Source: Alphaproteobacteria bacterium (lineage in GTDB: Bacteria; Pseudomonadota; Alphaproteobacteria; Sphingomonadales; Sphingomonadaceae). Taken from it: DNA of 5,144 bases. The stretch is taken from positions 1-5,144 of the forward strand of contig JAQGLD010000574.1 of NCBI GenBank assembly GCA_028293055.1, read 5' to 3'. Under the pieces are notes generated by a model. It saw only the letters and a program-made list of their open reading frames with translations, made no database searches and was not told where the DNA came from. Shown here one piece after another: positions 4,159 to 5,144 of this stretch. How positions within the stretch are numbered: position 1 is the stretch's first letter; every line of letters begins with the position of its first letter. A program made the translations under genes and the position numbers.

Positions 4159-5144
4159 ATGTTGACCCGCCGCACCGCTTTGGCCTCCGGCGCCGCCGTC
4201 CTCGCCAGCGCCGCCTCCGCACGCGCGCCGCGGATTTCGCCCCCGCGCGACTTCGTCACCGTCCGGGACGGCCGCTTCCGGCTCCGTGGGCGGCCTTACC
4301 ATTATGCCGGCGCGAACATGTGGTACGCCGCCTATCTGGGCGCCGATGCGCCGACCGGGGACCGCGACCGCCTGCGCCGCGAGCTCGACGCGCTCGCCGG
4401 GCTCGGGATCGCCAATATTCGAATCCTCGGCGAATCCGAGCTTTCGCCGCTCAAGAACTCGATCCGGCCGACGTTCCGCGACCAGAGCGCGAACTATAAC
4501 GAAACCCTCCTGCGCGGCCTCGACTTCGCCCTCGCCGAGACGGGCAAGAGGGGATTGAAGGCGGTCGTCTACCTCAACAATTTCTGGGAATGGTCGGGCG
4601 GGATGATGACCTATCTGTCCTGGACCAATGGCGGCCGCTACCTCAACATGAACGACCCGGCCCATCCCTGGCCGGAATTTCCCGACATGGTGGCCGAATT
4701 CTACACGAGCCCGCGCGCGGTCGAGATGGCGCATCATTATCTGCGCGCGGTGGTCGGCCGCCGCAACACGATCACCGGCCTTCTCTATGCCGAGGATCCG
4801 GCGATCATGGCCTGGCAGCTCGCCAACGAGCCGCGGCCCGGCGGCAGCGATGCAGTCGCCAACCGCCAGATGGCCGCGTTCCGCGCCTGGGTGACCGGTA
4901 CCGCCAAGCTGATCAAGTCGCTCGATCCCAACCACCTCGTCTCGACCGGGAGCGAGGGGCTGAAGGGGTGTATCGAGAGCGAAGCCTGCGTCGTCGCCGA
5001 GCACAGCCCGCCCGAGATCGACTATCTCACCACCCATATCTGGCCGCTCAACTGGGGCTGGGTCGATTCGGCGGATCTCGCCGGCACCTGGGCGGGCGGC
5101 GAGGCTAAGGTGCGCGATTACATGGCCCGCCACCAGGCGATCGC
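4159..5144 (+). CDS. GH5 family endo-beta-1,4-mannanase-like glycoside hydrolase, 3' end cut by window
   Basis: The frame gives 328 codons with no stop before the right edge. The N-terminus MLTRRTALASGAAVLASAAS carries twin arginines and a short hydrophobic core, a Tat-like signal cleaved near residue 23. The fold is a GH5 (beta/alpha)8 barrel, closest by eye to the mannan endo-1,4-beta-mannosidase group (GH5_7). Supporting blocks are GRPYHYAGANMWYAAYLG at 44-61, LGIANIRILGESE at 82-94, LKAVVYLNNFWEWSGG at 133-148, the catalytic WQLANEPRPG at 219-228 with E224 as acid/base, SLDPNHLVSTGSEG at 254-267, and IDYLTTHIWPLNWGW at 287-301. The second catalytic Glu, the nucleophile on strand 7, lies beyond the window, so an intact active site cannot be confirmed. 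The expected role is cleavage of internal beta-1,4-mannosidic bonds in mannan or glucomannan in the periplasm or outside. It is the second gene after the small secreted protein. Confidence 0.92.
   Translation, partial: MLTRRTALASGAAVLASAASARAPRISPPRDFVTVRDGRFRLRGRPYHYAGANMWYAAYLGADAPTGDRDRLRRELDALAGLGIANIRILGESELSPLKNSIRPTFRDQSANYNETLLRGLDFALAETGKRGLKAVVYLNNFWEWSGGMMTYLSWTNGGRYLNMNDPAHPWPEFPDMVAEFYTSPRAVEMAHHYLRAVVGRRNTITGLLYAEDPAIMAWQLANEPRPGGSDAVANRQMAAFRAWVTGTAKLIKSLDPNHLVSTGSEGLKGCIESEACVVAEHSPPEIDYLTTHIWPLNWGWVDSADLAGTWAGGEAKVRDYMARHQAI

Noticed and set aside
3200..4222. 340-codon minus-strand open frame
   Set aside because: Antisense to the PagL-like barrel and the small secreted protein, both with clear signal peptides and family features; composition is Ala/Arg/Gly-rich noise.
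4141..5133. 330-codon minus-strand open frame
   Set aside because: Exactly opposite the GH5 gene, whose conserved catalytic blocks identify the true strand.

Overview
The window is GC-rich (about two thirds G+C by eye), with strong G/C bias at third codon positions and genes packed tightly on both strands. It looks like chromosomal DNA of an alphaproteobacterium, possibly a sphingomonad. The best lineage marker is an intact DUF2585/UPF0314 membrane protein, a family known mainly from Alphaproteobacteria. Genus cannot be fixed from this sequence. I see no tRNA, rRNA, CRISPR array, insertion sequence or other sign of mobility.

Layout, left to right. (1) A minus-strand gene runs off the left edge (1-725) and encodes an unrecognised protein with three membrane segments and a soluble tail. 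(2) A 218-base divergent intergenic region follows. (3) Next is a plus-strand secreted protein of unknown function (944-1876). (4) It converges with a small minus-strand DUF423 membrane protein (1903-2274). (5) Divergent from that is the DUF2585 gene (2372-2944), whose ribosome binding site can be drawn inside a hairpin. (6) Then comes a PagL-like lipid A 3-O-deacylase reading frame on the plus strand. The first 200 or so bases of its longest open frame are antisense to a 54-residue minus-strand protein with two CxxCxGxG zinc-knuckle motifs (3029-3193). (7) Last is a two-gene plus-strand unit: a small secreted four-cysteine protein (3794-4147) and, 11 bases on, a GH5 endo-mannanase-type enzyme with a Tat-like signal, cut by the right edge (4159 onward).

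The shared theme is the cell envelope: four products carry export signals or are outer-membrane proteins, and three more are integral membrane proteins. No metabolic pathway ties them together. The clearest functional calls are the GH5 enzyme (mannan hydrolysis outside the cytoplasm) and the PagL-like protein (outer-membrane lipid A deacylation).

The points most worth checking are the start of the PagL-like gene, where one extra G appears to separate a good ATG from a perfect signal peptide, and the small zinc-knuckle gene lying opposite it. I did not find convincing evidence of a wholly new multi-gene system.
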